Below are positions 1 to 7,385 of a stretch of 64,000 nucleotides of DNA, piece by piece. Under the pieces are notes generated by a model. That model saw nothing but the letters and a program-made list of their open reading frames with translations, did not search any database and was not told the DNA's origin. Position numbers and translations under genes: made by a program. Each line of letters starts with the position of its first letter. Positions within the stretch are counted from its first letter, which is position 1. Source of the DNA: Allobosea psychrotolerans (GTDB lineage Bacteria; Pseudomonadota; Alphaproteobacteria; Rhizobiales; Beijerinckiaceae); the NCBI RefSeq assembly GCF_002917105.1, contig NZ_PQFZ01000014.1:100521-164520 (forward strand), written 5' to 3'.

Positions 1-189
1 TGCTTCGCGAGCGACATGGCCGTCGCCCAGACCGCCAATGCCGTACAGATATTCGGGGGCGCCGGCTACATCCAGGGCTTCGAGGTCGAGCGGCTCTACC
101 GTGACGCCAAGATCACGCAGATCTATGAAGGCACGAACCAGATTCAGCGCACGATCATCGCCAGGGAGTTGATGAAGAACGGCGCCTGA
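1..189 (+). CDS. acyl-CoA dehydrogenase, C-terminal fragment (cut by window edge)
   Basis: The open frame from base 1 encodes the last 62 residues of an acyl-CoA dehydrogenase and stops at TGA 187-189. The visible part holds the family's C-terminal helix features: the QIFGGAGY segment followed by RDAKITQIYEGTNQIQR, which in this family carries FAD contacts at the dimer interface near the end of the protein. The enzyme oxidises an acyl-CoA to the enoyl-CoA and passes electrons to ETF in the cytoplasm. The chain length specificity cannot be read from the tail. It is followed by 279 bases without a convincing gene, so it is probably not in the downstream sugar operon. Confidence 0.93.
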   Translation, partial: CFASDMAVAQTANAVQIFGGAGYIQGFEVERLYRDAKITQIYEGTNQIQRTIIARELMKNGA

Positions 190-468
190 ACCCGACCAAC
201 CCCGGCCCCGCCATTCGGCAAACGACCCGGGGGACTGCAGCGGGCGCCGTTCGCGCCGGCTTGATTTATCCTGGGCTTGTCCCTCACATGCGGCGCTGGA
301 GAGGGGCCGCATCGTGATCGATCGCCAGGACATCGTCGGCAACCTGAAGCGCGGCCTTCCGCCGACCGGCCGTGATCATCGAGATCGGCACTGACTTGAC
401 CCTCCAGACCGTCGACCGCCTCCTCATTCAGCGCCGGGCTCCGGACGTCGTGCCATGAGCGTCGAGCC
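190..468. other. intergenic stretch upstream of the sugar-kinase operon
   Basis: I see no convincing gene here. It holds short fragments only. Its right end carries a 12-base direct repeat (CCATGAGCGTCG at 453-464 and 467-478). The second copy supplies the kinase start codon. The first creates a five-codon reading frame (ATG 455, stop TGA 470-472) whose stop overlaps the kinase ATG. Confidence 0.5.
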
Positions 469-1992
469 ATGAGCGTCGTCCTCGCCTGCGATCTCGGCGG
501 CACCAGCTTCCGTGCCGCGCTCGTCGACGCCCAGGGCGCGACGCTGGCCGAGAGCATGATTCCGGGGCCGGCGAGCCTCGACCGTGGCGGCCGCTCGGAG
601 ATCGACGCAACCGCATGGTGGCGGATCCTGATCGAAGCCTGCGCCACTATCGCCAAGGCGCAGCCGGCGTTGTTCTCCCGCGTCCAGGCCGTGGCGATCT
701 GCGGCGTCACGCGCACGCAAGTCTTTCTCGGACGCGGTGGAGAGCCGTTGCGCCCCGCCATGACCTGGAAGGATACGCGCTCGGAAGCCGCCGCCACCCG
801 CCTGCGCGAGCGGCTCGGCGACGCGCATCCCGAAAGCGCGCGGATCAACGCCTTCCATCCCCTGGCGCGGCTCGCCTGGCTGCACGAGGAAGAAAAGGAA
901 ACGTTCCTGAACCTCGGCTCGGTGCTGGAGCCAAAGGACTATCTGAATTTCAGGCTGACCGGCCACCAGGCCAGCGATCCGATCTCGATGGCGCGCCTGC
1001 TCGCTTCCGCCGAGATCGTCGCGGGCATTGATCCGCTCGCCGCGGTCGGCCTCTCCCCTGCGATCCTGCCCGAGATGCTGGAGCCTTGCCAGGCCGTCGG
1101 GCCGGTCCAGGCCGGTTTGCCCGCGCCGTTCGACGTGCTCGCCGGCGTGCCGGTGTTCTGCTCGTCCAACGACACCTGGGCCGCTGTCGCCGGGCTTGGC
1201 GCCATGCGGCCGGGCTATGCCTACAACATCTCCGGCACGACCGAAGTGCTCGGCGTCGTCAGCGAGCGCGCAGCGGAAGCCGAGGGGCTGATGACCGTCG
1301 ATTGGCGCGGCGTATCACAGCTCGGCGGGCCCAGCCAGAACGGCGCCGATACGGTGTCCTGGCTATTGTCGCTGCTGGCGCGCGGCGATGGCGACCACGC
1401 CACCATCGGGCGCGATATCGACGCCCTGCTCGCCGGTCCGCGCCACGCCCAGCCGCTGCTCTTCCTGCCCTATCTGCAGGGCGAACGCGTGCCTTACTGG
1501 AATCCGTCGCTGCGTGGCGCCTTCATCGGCCTCAACCGCCAGCATGGCGCAACCGACCTCGCCTGGGCCGTGCTCGAAGGCGTCGCCTTCCTCAACCGCA
1601 TCGTGCTGGAGCGTGCCGAAGCCGCGCTCGGTACGCCGGTCTCGGAAATCCGCTTCGGCGGCGGCGCGGCCGCCAACCGGCTCTGGTGCCAGATCAAGGC
1701 CGATATCTGCCGCCGGCCTGTCGTGGTCGGCCAGGCGAAGGAGCCCGGCATCCTGGGCGCGGCGATCGTCGCCTGGACGGGGCTTGGCCGCTTCGCCTCG
1801 CTCGCCGAGGCGCAGGCTGAGCTGGTCAATGTCGCTGCACGCTTCGAGCCCGCCCCGGCGCGCGCCGCGCTCTACGACAGCCTGTTTTCGCTCTACCGCC
1901 GCAGTGAAGCGGCGCTCGCGCCGATCTCGACCGAGCTTGCAGCCCTGTCGCACGGCGCCGACTCCCCGACCACAAGGAGGCCCGCCCCATGA
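469..1992 (+). CDS. FGGY-family carbohydrate kinase
   Basis: This is a 507-residue cytoplasmic sugar kinase, the usual length for xylulokinase/ribulokinase/glycerol kinase relatives. It phosphorylates a pentose, ketose or polyol with ATP. The N-terminal phosphate-1 motif DLGGTSFRAAL (about residues 8-18), the substrate-side region CGVTRTQ and the C-terminal ATP-binding GGGAAANRLWCQI (about 397-409) are all present. The gene overlaps the downstream dehydrogenase by four bases (ATGA), so the two are translationally coupled. Together with an RbsC-type importer this points to uptake and phosphorylation of one sugar. The exact substrate cannot be assigned from sequence alone. Confidence 0.9.
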   Translation: MSVVLACDLGGTSFRAALVDAQGATLAESMIPGPASLDRGGRSEIDATAWWRILIEACATIAKAQPALFSRVQAVAICGVTRTQVFLGRGGEPLRPAMTWKDTRSEAAATRLRERLGDAHPESARINAFHPLARLAWLHEEEKETFLNLGSVLEPKDYLNFRLTGHQASDPISMARLLASAEIVAGIDPLAAVGLSPAILPEMLEPCQAVGPVQAGLPAPFDVLAGVPVFCSSNDTWAAVAGLGAMRPGYAYNISGTTEVLGVVSERAAEAEGLMTVDWRGVSQLGGPSQNGADTVSWLLSLLARGDGDHATIGRDIDALLAGPRHAQPLLFLPYLQGERVPYWNPSLRGAFIGLNRQHGATDLAWAVLEGVAFLNRIVLERAEAALGTPVSEIRFGGGAAANRLWCQIKADICRRPVVVGQAKEPGILGAAIVAWTGLGRFASLAEAQAELVNVAARFEPAPARAALYDSLFSLYRRSEAALAPISTELAALSHGADSPTTRRPAP

Positions 1993-2768
1993 GCGCTCCC
2001 GTCACGCTCGTCACCGGCGCATCGGGCGGCATCGGCGGCGCGCTCGCCGCTATGTTGTCTGCTGCCGGACATCGGCTCGTGCTCTCCGGGCTCGACGCCG
2101 CACCGTTGGAGGAGATGGCCGAAGCGATCGCCCGGTCAGGCGGTGAGGTCGCGACGCTCGCCGGAAATGTCCGGGAACACGACCTGCCGCAGGAACTCGT
2201 CGACCTCGCCATCGCCCGCTTTGGCCGGCTCGACAACCTCGTCACCGCGGCGGGGGCCTCGCGGTCGGTCAAGCTCGTCGAGATGGAAGACGATGAGTGG
2301 GACAGGCTCGTCGACATCAATCTTTCGGCGGTCTTCCGCATCTCCAAGGCCGTGACGAAGCAACTGATCGCGCAGGGCGAGGGCGGCGCCATCGTCCACA
2401 TCTCCTCGATCGCCCATGCCAATGGCGGTGCAAATCTCGCTTACGGCTCGGCCAAAGGTGGCGTTGCGACATTGACCTATGGCATGGCCCAGCAGCTCGG
2501 CCCGCACGGGATCCGGGTCAACGCCGTCGCGCCAGGCATCATCGACACGCCGATGGTGCGCGACGGCTTCGCGCAGCAATTCAACGCCCTGGTCGCAGGT
2601 GCTGCGGTCCGCACGCCACTCGGCCGGCTGGGCAGACCCGAGGATGTCGCCGCCGTGATCGCCTTCCTGCTCTCGCCCGGAGCCGCCTTCGTCACCGGCG
2701 CACTGATCCCGATCACCGGTGGAATCGAGATCCTGTCGCCGATCTCGACCATCGCCAAGGGGGTTTGA
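1989..2768 (+). CDS. short-chain dehydrogenase/reductase (SDR)
   Basis: This 259-residue protein is a classical SDR that oxidises or reduces a hydroxyl group with NAD(P). The cofactor-binding TGASGGIGGAL lies at about residues 9-19. The catalytic serine is in HISSIAHANGG and the catalytic pair is YGSAK (Y and K four apart). The C-terminal VTGALIPITGG is typical of the fold. Its start overlaps the kinase stop, and it is followed after four bases by an ABC permease. A role as polyol or sugar dehydrogenase acting before or after the kinase is inferred from position. Confidence 0.9.
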   Translation: MSAPVTLVTGASGGIGGALAAMLSAAGHRLVLSGLDAAPLEEMAEAIARSGGEVATLAGNVREHDLPQELVDLAIARFGRLDNLVTAAGASRSVKLVEMEDDEWDRLVDINLSAVFRISKAVTKQLIAQGEGGAIVHISSIAHANGGANLAYGSAKGGVATLTYGMAQQLGPHGIRVNAVAPGIIDTPMVRDGFAQQFNALVAGAAVRTPLGRLGRPEDVAAVIAFLLSPGAAFVTGALIPITGGIEILSPISTIAKGV

Positions 2769-2772
2769 GGCC

Positions 2773-3729
2773 GTGCTTGGGCTCAACTGGCGCGATGTGG
2801 TCGGACATTACGGCACGGCGATCGCCGGGCTCGTCCTCATCGCCTTCTTCCTGGTTTTCGCGCCGAATTTCGCCAGCACGACCAATATCGTCAATGTGCT
2901 GAAGGATACGAGTTTCCTCGCCATCCTGGCGCTGGGCTTCGCGCTTGCCTTCACTGTCGCAGAGCTTGATCTCTCGATCGCCGAGACGGCGAGCCTGGCC
3001 GCCGTCGTCTGCGGCTGGCTGATCCAGTTGCAATATCCGCCCATCGCCGCCGTCGCGGCTGCGATCGGCGTCGGCCTCGCGCTCGGCGCGTTCAACGGCT
3101 TCGGCGTCACCGTGCTGCGCATCCCTTCGCTGATCATGACGCTGGGCACGGCGGCGATCGCCAAGGGCCTGGCCTTCATGATCACGCAGGGCATCGCCTT
3201 CGTCGGGCGCTGGCCGGTCGGCTTCACCGGGCTGGCGCGCGGCACCTCCTTCGGCCTTCCCAATCTCGTCCTCTGGATGGCGGCGGTCACGCTCTTCGCC
3301 TATGGCCTCGTCAAATGGACCCGCACCGGCGCACATATGGTGGCGACCGGCGAGGCCGATGAAGCCGCGCGGCTCGCCGGCATCGCGACCGGACGCATGA
3401 AGCGCATCGGCCTGCTCCTGACCGGTCTCTTCGCCGGCATCACGGCCATGCTGCTGGCGGCGAGCCTGTCCTCGGCCGCACCGAATATGGCGGGCGACTA
3501 CCTGCTCTATGCGATTGCCGCCGTGCTGCTCGGCATGACCATGTTCGAACCCGGCAAGCCCAATGTGCCCGGCACGGTCTTCGCCGCTCTGGTGCTGAAG
3601 GTTCTCGGCAATGGCTTGGTCATGATGGGCGCACCCTATTACGCTCAGGATATCGTTCTCGGCGTCATCATCATCGGTTCGGTCGCCTTCTCGGCCAGCG
3701 CGATGAAGAAGGCGGCGTTCAAGGTCTAA
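2773..3729 (+). CDS. sugar ABC transporter permease, RbsC/FrcC type
   Basis: This is a 318-residue, strongly hydrophobic inner-membrane protein of the branched permease family used by ribose, xylose and fructose importers. I place the start at GTG 2773, five bases after the SDR stop and preceded by AAGGGGG, because an in-frame ATG further upstream lies inside the SDR gene. Repeated membrane segments run through the chain, and the family signature region GEADEAARLAGI is present about two thirds along. It would form the channel with the binding protein at 3752 and the ATPase at 4839. Confidence 0.88.
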   Translation: MLGLNWRDVVGHYGTAIAGLVLIAFFLVFAPNFASTTNIVNVLKDTSFLAILALGFALAFTVAELDLSIAETASLAAVVCGWLIQLQYPPIAAVAAAIGVGLALGAFNGFGVTVLRIPSLIMTLGTAAIAKGLAFMITQGIAFVGRWPVGFTGLARGTSFGLPNLVLWMAAVTLFAYGLVKWTRTGAHMVATGEADEAARLAGIATGRMKRIGLLLTGLFAGITAMLLAASLSSAAPNMAGDYLLYAIAAVLLGMTMFEPGKPNVPGTVFAALVLKVLGNGLVMMGAPYYAQDIVLGVIIIGSVAFSASAMKKAAFKV

Positions 3730-3751
3730 GAAAGCAGGGGGAGAGTTCATC

Positions 3752-4693
3752 ATGTCAGGTTTTCGCAAGTTCCTGGTCGCGACTGCGACGCTGATCGCGC
3801 TGTGCCAATCGGCTGAAGCCTTCGAGCTCGGCGTCATCGGCTTCCAGTTCTCCTCGGAGACGCATGCGCGCGTCGCCAATGCGGCCGCCACCGCCGCCAA
3901 GGCCAAGGGCTGGGGCGTGACGCTTTTGAACTCGGAGGGCTCGCTGCCCAAGCATGCCGAGCAGTTCGACGCGCTGATCGCCCGGAAGGTCGATGCGATC
4001 ATCATCGCCATGGGCAAGCCGGTCGAGGCCGACGCGCAGTTCAAGGCGGCCAAGGACGCCAAGATTCCGGTGATTACCGTGCAGTCGGGCGCAAGCCCGC
4101 ATGCGCTCTTCGACATCCAGAGCAATGAGTACAAGATCGGCGCCGATGCCGCGCTCTATCTGCTCGGCCAGCTCGGCTACCAGGGCAACATCGTCACCGC
4201 CCGCTTCGACCTCAACGTCGCCTCGCGCATCCGCGGCAAGGTGCTGGACAATGTGCTGGCCGAGAACCAGGGCGTGAAGGAGCTCGGCAAGTTCTCGATG
4301 GCCCGCACCCAGAGCTGGAGAGACGATGTCCGCGCCGGCATGCAGGCGCTGCTGCTGCAGAACCAGGGCAAGATCAACGGCATCTGGGCCTCCTTCGACG
4401 GCCAGGCCTACATCATCGACGACCTGCTGCAGGCCCAAGGCATCAAGAAGGGCCAGATCCCGCTGGTCTCGGTCGATGGCGGCAAGGAAACCTATGCCCG
4501 CATCGCCGACCCGGCCTCGACCTTCACGGCAACGGTCTCGATCCCGTTCGAGGAGATGGGCAAGCAGGCGGTCGACGCGATCCAGACCATCGTCATCGAC
4601 AAGAAGCCGAAGGAGACAGTGACGAGCGGCCCCTATCTCTTCACCGAGGCCGTGCTGGTCGACAAGACCAATGTCGACAAGTTCCTGAAGTGA
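3752..4693 (+). CDS. periplasmic sugar-binding protein, ribose-binding type
   Basis: This 313-residue protein has a cleavable signal peptide (hydrophobic stretch ending near QSAEA, about residue 23). A mature periplasmic-binding-protein type 1 fold of the ribose/xylose class follows. Recognisable are the opening strand LGVIGFQF, the AIIIAMGKP region and the late SVDGGKETYARI segment. A strong GGGGGAGAG ribosome site sits before ATG 3752. It is the receptor of the importer whose permease precedes it and ATPase follows it. The ligand is probably a pentose, polyol or nucleoside, judging by the kinase and nucleoside hydrolase neighbours. Confidence 0.88.
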   Translation: MSGFRKFLVATATLIALCQSAEAFELGVIGFQFSSETHARVANAAATAAKAKGWGVTLLNSEGSLPKHAEQFDALIARKVDAIIIAMGKPVEADAQFKAAKDAKIPVITVQSGASPHALFDIQSNEYKIGADAALYLLGQLGYQGNIVTARFDLNVASRIRGKVLDNVLAENQGVKELGKFSMARTQSWRDDVRAGMQALLLQNQGKINGIWASFDGQAYIIDDLLQAQGIKKGQIPLVSVDGGKETYARIADPASTFTATVSIPFEEMGKQAVDAIQTIVIDKKPKETVTSGPYLFTEAVLVDKTNVDKFLK

Positions 4694-4713
4694 AGTTGTC
4701 ACCCTCTCTGCAT

Positions 4714-4819
4714 CGTCATTCCGGACAAGCCGCGCAGCGGCGCCGATCCGGAATCCATCTAAGAGCGTCGAACTCTACGATGGATCCCGGATCTCCGCTT
4801 CGCTGCGTCCGGGATGACG
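4714..4819. repeat. dispersed palindromic repeat, family A, copy 1
   Basis: Outer arms CGTCATTCCGGAC (4714-4726) and GTCCGGGATGACG (4807-4819) enclose a second imperfect inverted repeat around GGATCCCGGAT. The same design recurs at 30434-30507 and 37352-37454 in this window. It lies between the binding-protein and ATPase genes of one operon, so as RNA it would fold into a large intercistronic stem. Confidence 0.8.
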
Positions 4820-4838
4820 GCGCATATGAAGGTGAAGG

Positions 4839-5624
4839 ATGCGCACGAGCGAACCGTCCATGACCGAATCCACCCCCCTCCTCTCGCTGCGCGGCGTCAG
4901 CAAGAGCTATGGCGCCGTCGCAGCCGTGCGCGAGGTCGATCTCGACATCTTCCCCGGCGAGGTCGTGGCCATCTGCGGCGACAATGGCGCGGGCAAGTCG
5001 AGCCTGATCAAGGTCATCTCCGGCGCGGAGGAGCCGACGGCAGGCGCGCTCGCCATGCGCGGCAAGCCGGTCGCTTTCGCCTCGCCGCAGGAGGCCCTCA
5101 AGCATGGCGTCGCAACGATCTACCAGGATCTCGCGCTTGCCCCGCGCCTCTCCATCGCCCAGAACGTCTTCATGGGCTCGGAGCTGACGCGGCCGGTCTT
5201 GCTGCCCTTCCTGCGCGTGCTCGACAAGGCGCGGATGCGGGAGCAGGCGCGCGGCTTCCTCTCGCAGCTCTCGGTCACGGTCGCCGACATGGACCGCCCG
5301 GTGGAGCGGCTCTCCGGCGGCCAGCGCCAGGCGGTCGCGATCTCGCGCGCCCTGCGCTGGAACGCCGAGATCATCATCATGGACGAGCCGACTGCGGCGC
5401 TCGGCGTCAAGGAGACGGCATTGGTGCTCGATCTGATCCGCAAGCTGAAGGCGGACGGGCGCACCGTGATCCTGATCAGCCACAACATGCGCGATGTCGT
5501 GGCGCTGGCCGACCGGGTCGTGATCATGGGAGCGGGCCGTAAATATGTCGACCGGCCGATCGGCGACCTCAGCGCCGACGACATCGCCCATATGATCATG
5601 AGCGGCAACGCCAAGGCGGCCTGA
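4839..5624 (+). CDS. sugar ABC transporter ATPase, single domain (FrcA type)
   Basis: This cytoplasmic ATPase of 261 residues has one nucleotide-binding domain, as in FrcA-type fructose importers. Ribose systems usually have a double-length RbsA. Walker A is GDNGAGKSS, the signature is LSGGQRQAVAI, Walker B is IIIMDEPTAALG and the switch histidine is in LISHNMRDV. ATG 4839 is preceded by GAAGG at a workable distance. ATG 4860 is an alternative that would remove seven residues. It is separated from the binding-protein gene by a palindromic repeat and followed within four bases by the nucleoside hydrolase. Confidence 0.9.
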   Translation: MRTSEPSMTESTPLLSLRGVSKSYGAVAAVREVDLDIFPGEVVAICGDNGAGKSSLIKVISGAEEPTAGALAMRGKPVAFASPQEALKHGVATIYQDLALAPRLSIAQNVFMGSELTRPVLLPFLRVLDKARMREQARGFLSQLSVTVADMDRPVERLSGGQRQAVAISRALRWNAEIIIMDEPTAALGVKETALVLDLIRKLKADGRTVILISHNMRDVVALADRVVIMGAGRKYVDRPIGDLSADDIAHMIMSGNAKAA

Positions 5625-5628
5625 AGCG

Positions 5629-6555
5629 ATGCGCGAGATGATCATCATCGACACCGACCCGGGCCAGGACGATGCGGTTGCCCTTTTGCTCGCCTTCGCC
5701 AGCAGCGACCAGCTCGACCTGCGCGCCATCACGACGGTCGCCGGCAATGTCCCGGTCGGCCAGACGACAGCGAATGCGCTGCGCATCCGCGAGCTTGCCG
5801 GCGCCAGGACACCCGTCCATCGCGGTGCCGAAAGCCCCCTGCTCTTCCCGCTCGAAACCGCCGAATTCGTCTGCGGGCCTGACGGGTTGGCCGGCGCCGA
5901 CCTGCCGCCAGCCCAGGGCGAACCCGCCCCCGGCCACGCCGTCGAGGCGATCATCGCGCTCTGCCGCGCCGCGCCCGATGACAGCATCACGCTCTGCCCG
6001 CTCGGGCCGCTGACCAATCTCGCGCTGGCCTTGCGCCTCGCGCCCGACATCCTGCCGAAGGTGAAGCGCATCGTCTCGATGGGCGGGGCGCTCGGGCTCG
6101 GCAACATGACGCCGGCGGCCGAGTTCAACATCTATGTCGACCCCCATGCCGCCGCGATCGTCTATGCTTCAGGCCGGCCGATCGTGATGATGGGGCTCGG
6201 CGTGACGCATCAGGCGATCGCAAGCCATGAACAGGTCGCCGCGATCGGCGCGCTCGGCACCGCGACCGGCAAGGCGATCCACGGCATGCTGACACGGCCG
6301 CGGCCTGGTGGGCTCGGCACGACCGGCCACCCGATGCATGACCCTTGCGTCATCGCCTTCCTGCTCTGGCCCGAACTGTTCGAGGGCCGCGATTGCTTCG
6401 TCGCGGTCGAGACCTCGGACGGGTCGCAGCGCGGCCGCACGACGATCGACTGGAACGGCCGGCTGAAGCGCCCGGCCAATGCCCATGTCGTCGCGGGCGT
6501 GCAAGCACATGAACTGTTCGAGCGCATGACCGCGCGCCTTGCCACCCTCCCCTGA
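5629..6555 (+). CDS. inosine-uridine preferring nucleoside hydrolase family
   Basis: The 308-residue protein begins with the diagnostic calcium- and ribose-binding motif DTDPGQDDA (about residues 7-15). It also carries the later family motifs AEFNIYVDPHAA and HPMHDP (the histidine near the base-leaving site). Such enzymes split ribonucleosides into base and ribose. Alternatives in the family act on other N-ribosides. Its placement four bases after the ATPase suggests that the operon imports nucleosides or a riboside and that the kinase and SDR handle the freed sugar. That pathway is inference. Confidence 0.9.
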   Translation: MREMIIIDTDPGQDDAVALLLAFASSDQLDLRAITTVAGNVPVGQTTANALRIRELAGARTPVHRGAESPLLFPLETAEFVCGPDGLAGADLPPAQGEPAPGHAVEAIIALCRAAPDDSITLCPLGPLTNLALALRLAPDILPKVKRIVSMGGALGLGNMTPAAEFNIYVDPHAAAIVYASGRPIVMMGLGVTHQAIASHEQVAAIGALGTATGKAIHGMLTRPRPGGLGTTGHPMHDPCVIAFLLWPELFEGRDCFVAVETSDGSQRGRTTIDWNGRLKRPANAHVVAGVQAHELFERMTARLATLP

Positions 6556-6571
6556 CCGGAAGCCTCGGCGC

Positions 6572-6615
6572 GCGTTTTATTCATGCAAGCCGATGTCCAC
6601 TTCGCTCGAAAACGC
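6572..6615 (-). repeat. 44-bp dispersed inverted repeat, family B, copy 1 (reverse orientation)
   Basis: A 44-base element with ends GCGTTTT and GAAAACGC is the reverse complement, with some mismatches, of copies at 9044-9087 and 29121-29164. The core CCACTTCGCTCGAAAACGC is exact. An open frame upstream of the next gene runs through it, which is why the later ATG at 6632 is preferred as the real start. Confidence 0.8.
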
Positions 6616-6631
6616 TCTCGAGGAGAACCGC

Positions 6632-7153
6632 ATGCCCCATTTCGTCGAGGAGCTTCAGCAGGAAGCGGCCGGCGCCATCGCGCGCATGAAGCAAGCCGCG
6701 CTCGCCGCCCGCCATATCCACGCCCGCGCCGAATTGATGCGCCATATGCTGACGACCGCGAAAAAGGTCGCCGGCAAGCCAAAGGCCGAGGCCGTGGAGA
6801 CCGTCGTGAGCGAGTGGATGCAGGCCTGGAATCTCGAACGCACGCAATGGCCCCATATCGCCCGCGAGATGGAGGCTTTCACCGAGGCCTTCCACGACTA
6901 CGCCAACACCCCCTCGGACGTGCACGATGCCATTCTGCGCCAAAACTGCGAGGCTCTGGATGCCGCGCTCGCCCGCGAGGGCACCTCGATCTCCGACCAG
7001 ATGGCCTGGCGCTCGCAATGCGCGCATGGCTGGTGGGACAAGGTCAGCCCGACGCCGGCCGACCTGCCGGGCGGCAAGCCGCGCCCGTCCATTCCGCAGC
7101 CGGAAGCCAATACAGCGTTCTGGGACCAGGCTTGCGCCGATTTCTGCCGCTGA
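6632..7153 (+). CDS. hypothetical helical protein
   Basis: I do not recognise this 173-residue protein. It is soluble, lacks a signal peptide or membrane segment, and is predicted to be mostly helical. The first 60 residues are Ala/Glu/Lys/Arg rich, and there are several Trp residues in the middle and near the C terminus (QMAWRSQ, GWWDKV). A strong GAGGAG ribosome site six bases before ATG 6632 supports translation. A longer frame upstream runs through a dispersed repeat and is unlikely. It stands alone between the nucleoside operon and the peptide importer. Function unknown. Confidence 0.6.
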   Translation: MPHFVEELQQEAAGAIARMKQAALAARHIHARAELMRHMLTTAKKVAGKPKAEAVETVVSEWMQAWNLERTQWPHIAREMEAFTEAFHDYANTPSDVHDAILRQNCEALDAALAREGTSISDQMAWRSQCAHGWWDKVSPTPADLPGGKPRPSIPQPEANTAFWDQACADFCR

Positions 7154-7385
7154 AGCACCGGTCAAGACGATCCCGTGCCACACATCTGAGCAATTTGGAT
7201 AAGACGCGTGGCCTTGCAACCCCCGCGAATCCGCTACCCAGCTTGCTCGCATTCCAATAAGCTCCGTCCCAATCGGGACCAAGTTCCGGCCGGGCCGAGG
7301 CTCGCGCCATGGTCCCATGAAAGATCGAACGGCGTTGGGCATGAACGACCCTGAACCGTGCGATCACAAACTGGGGAAGCTGATC
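7154..7385. other. intergenic region before the peptide-importer operon
   Basis: This stretch of 232 bases holds no convincing gene. It must contain the promoter of the first binding-protein gene, but I cannot pick a single clear -35/-10 pair. Its right end carries the ribosome site GGGGAAG seven bases before ATG 7386. Confidence 0.4.
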
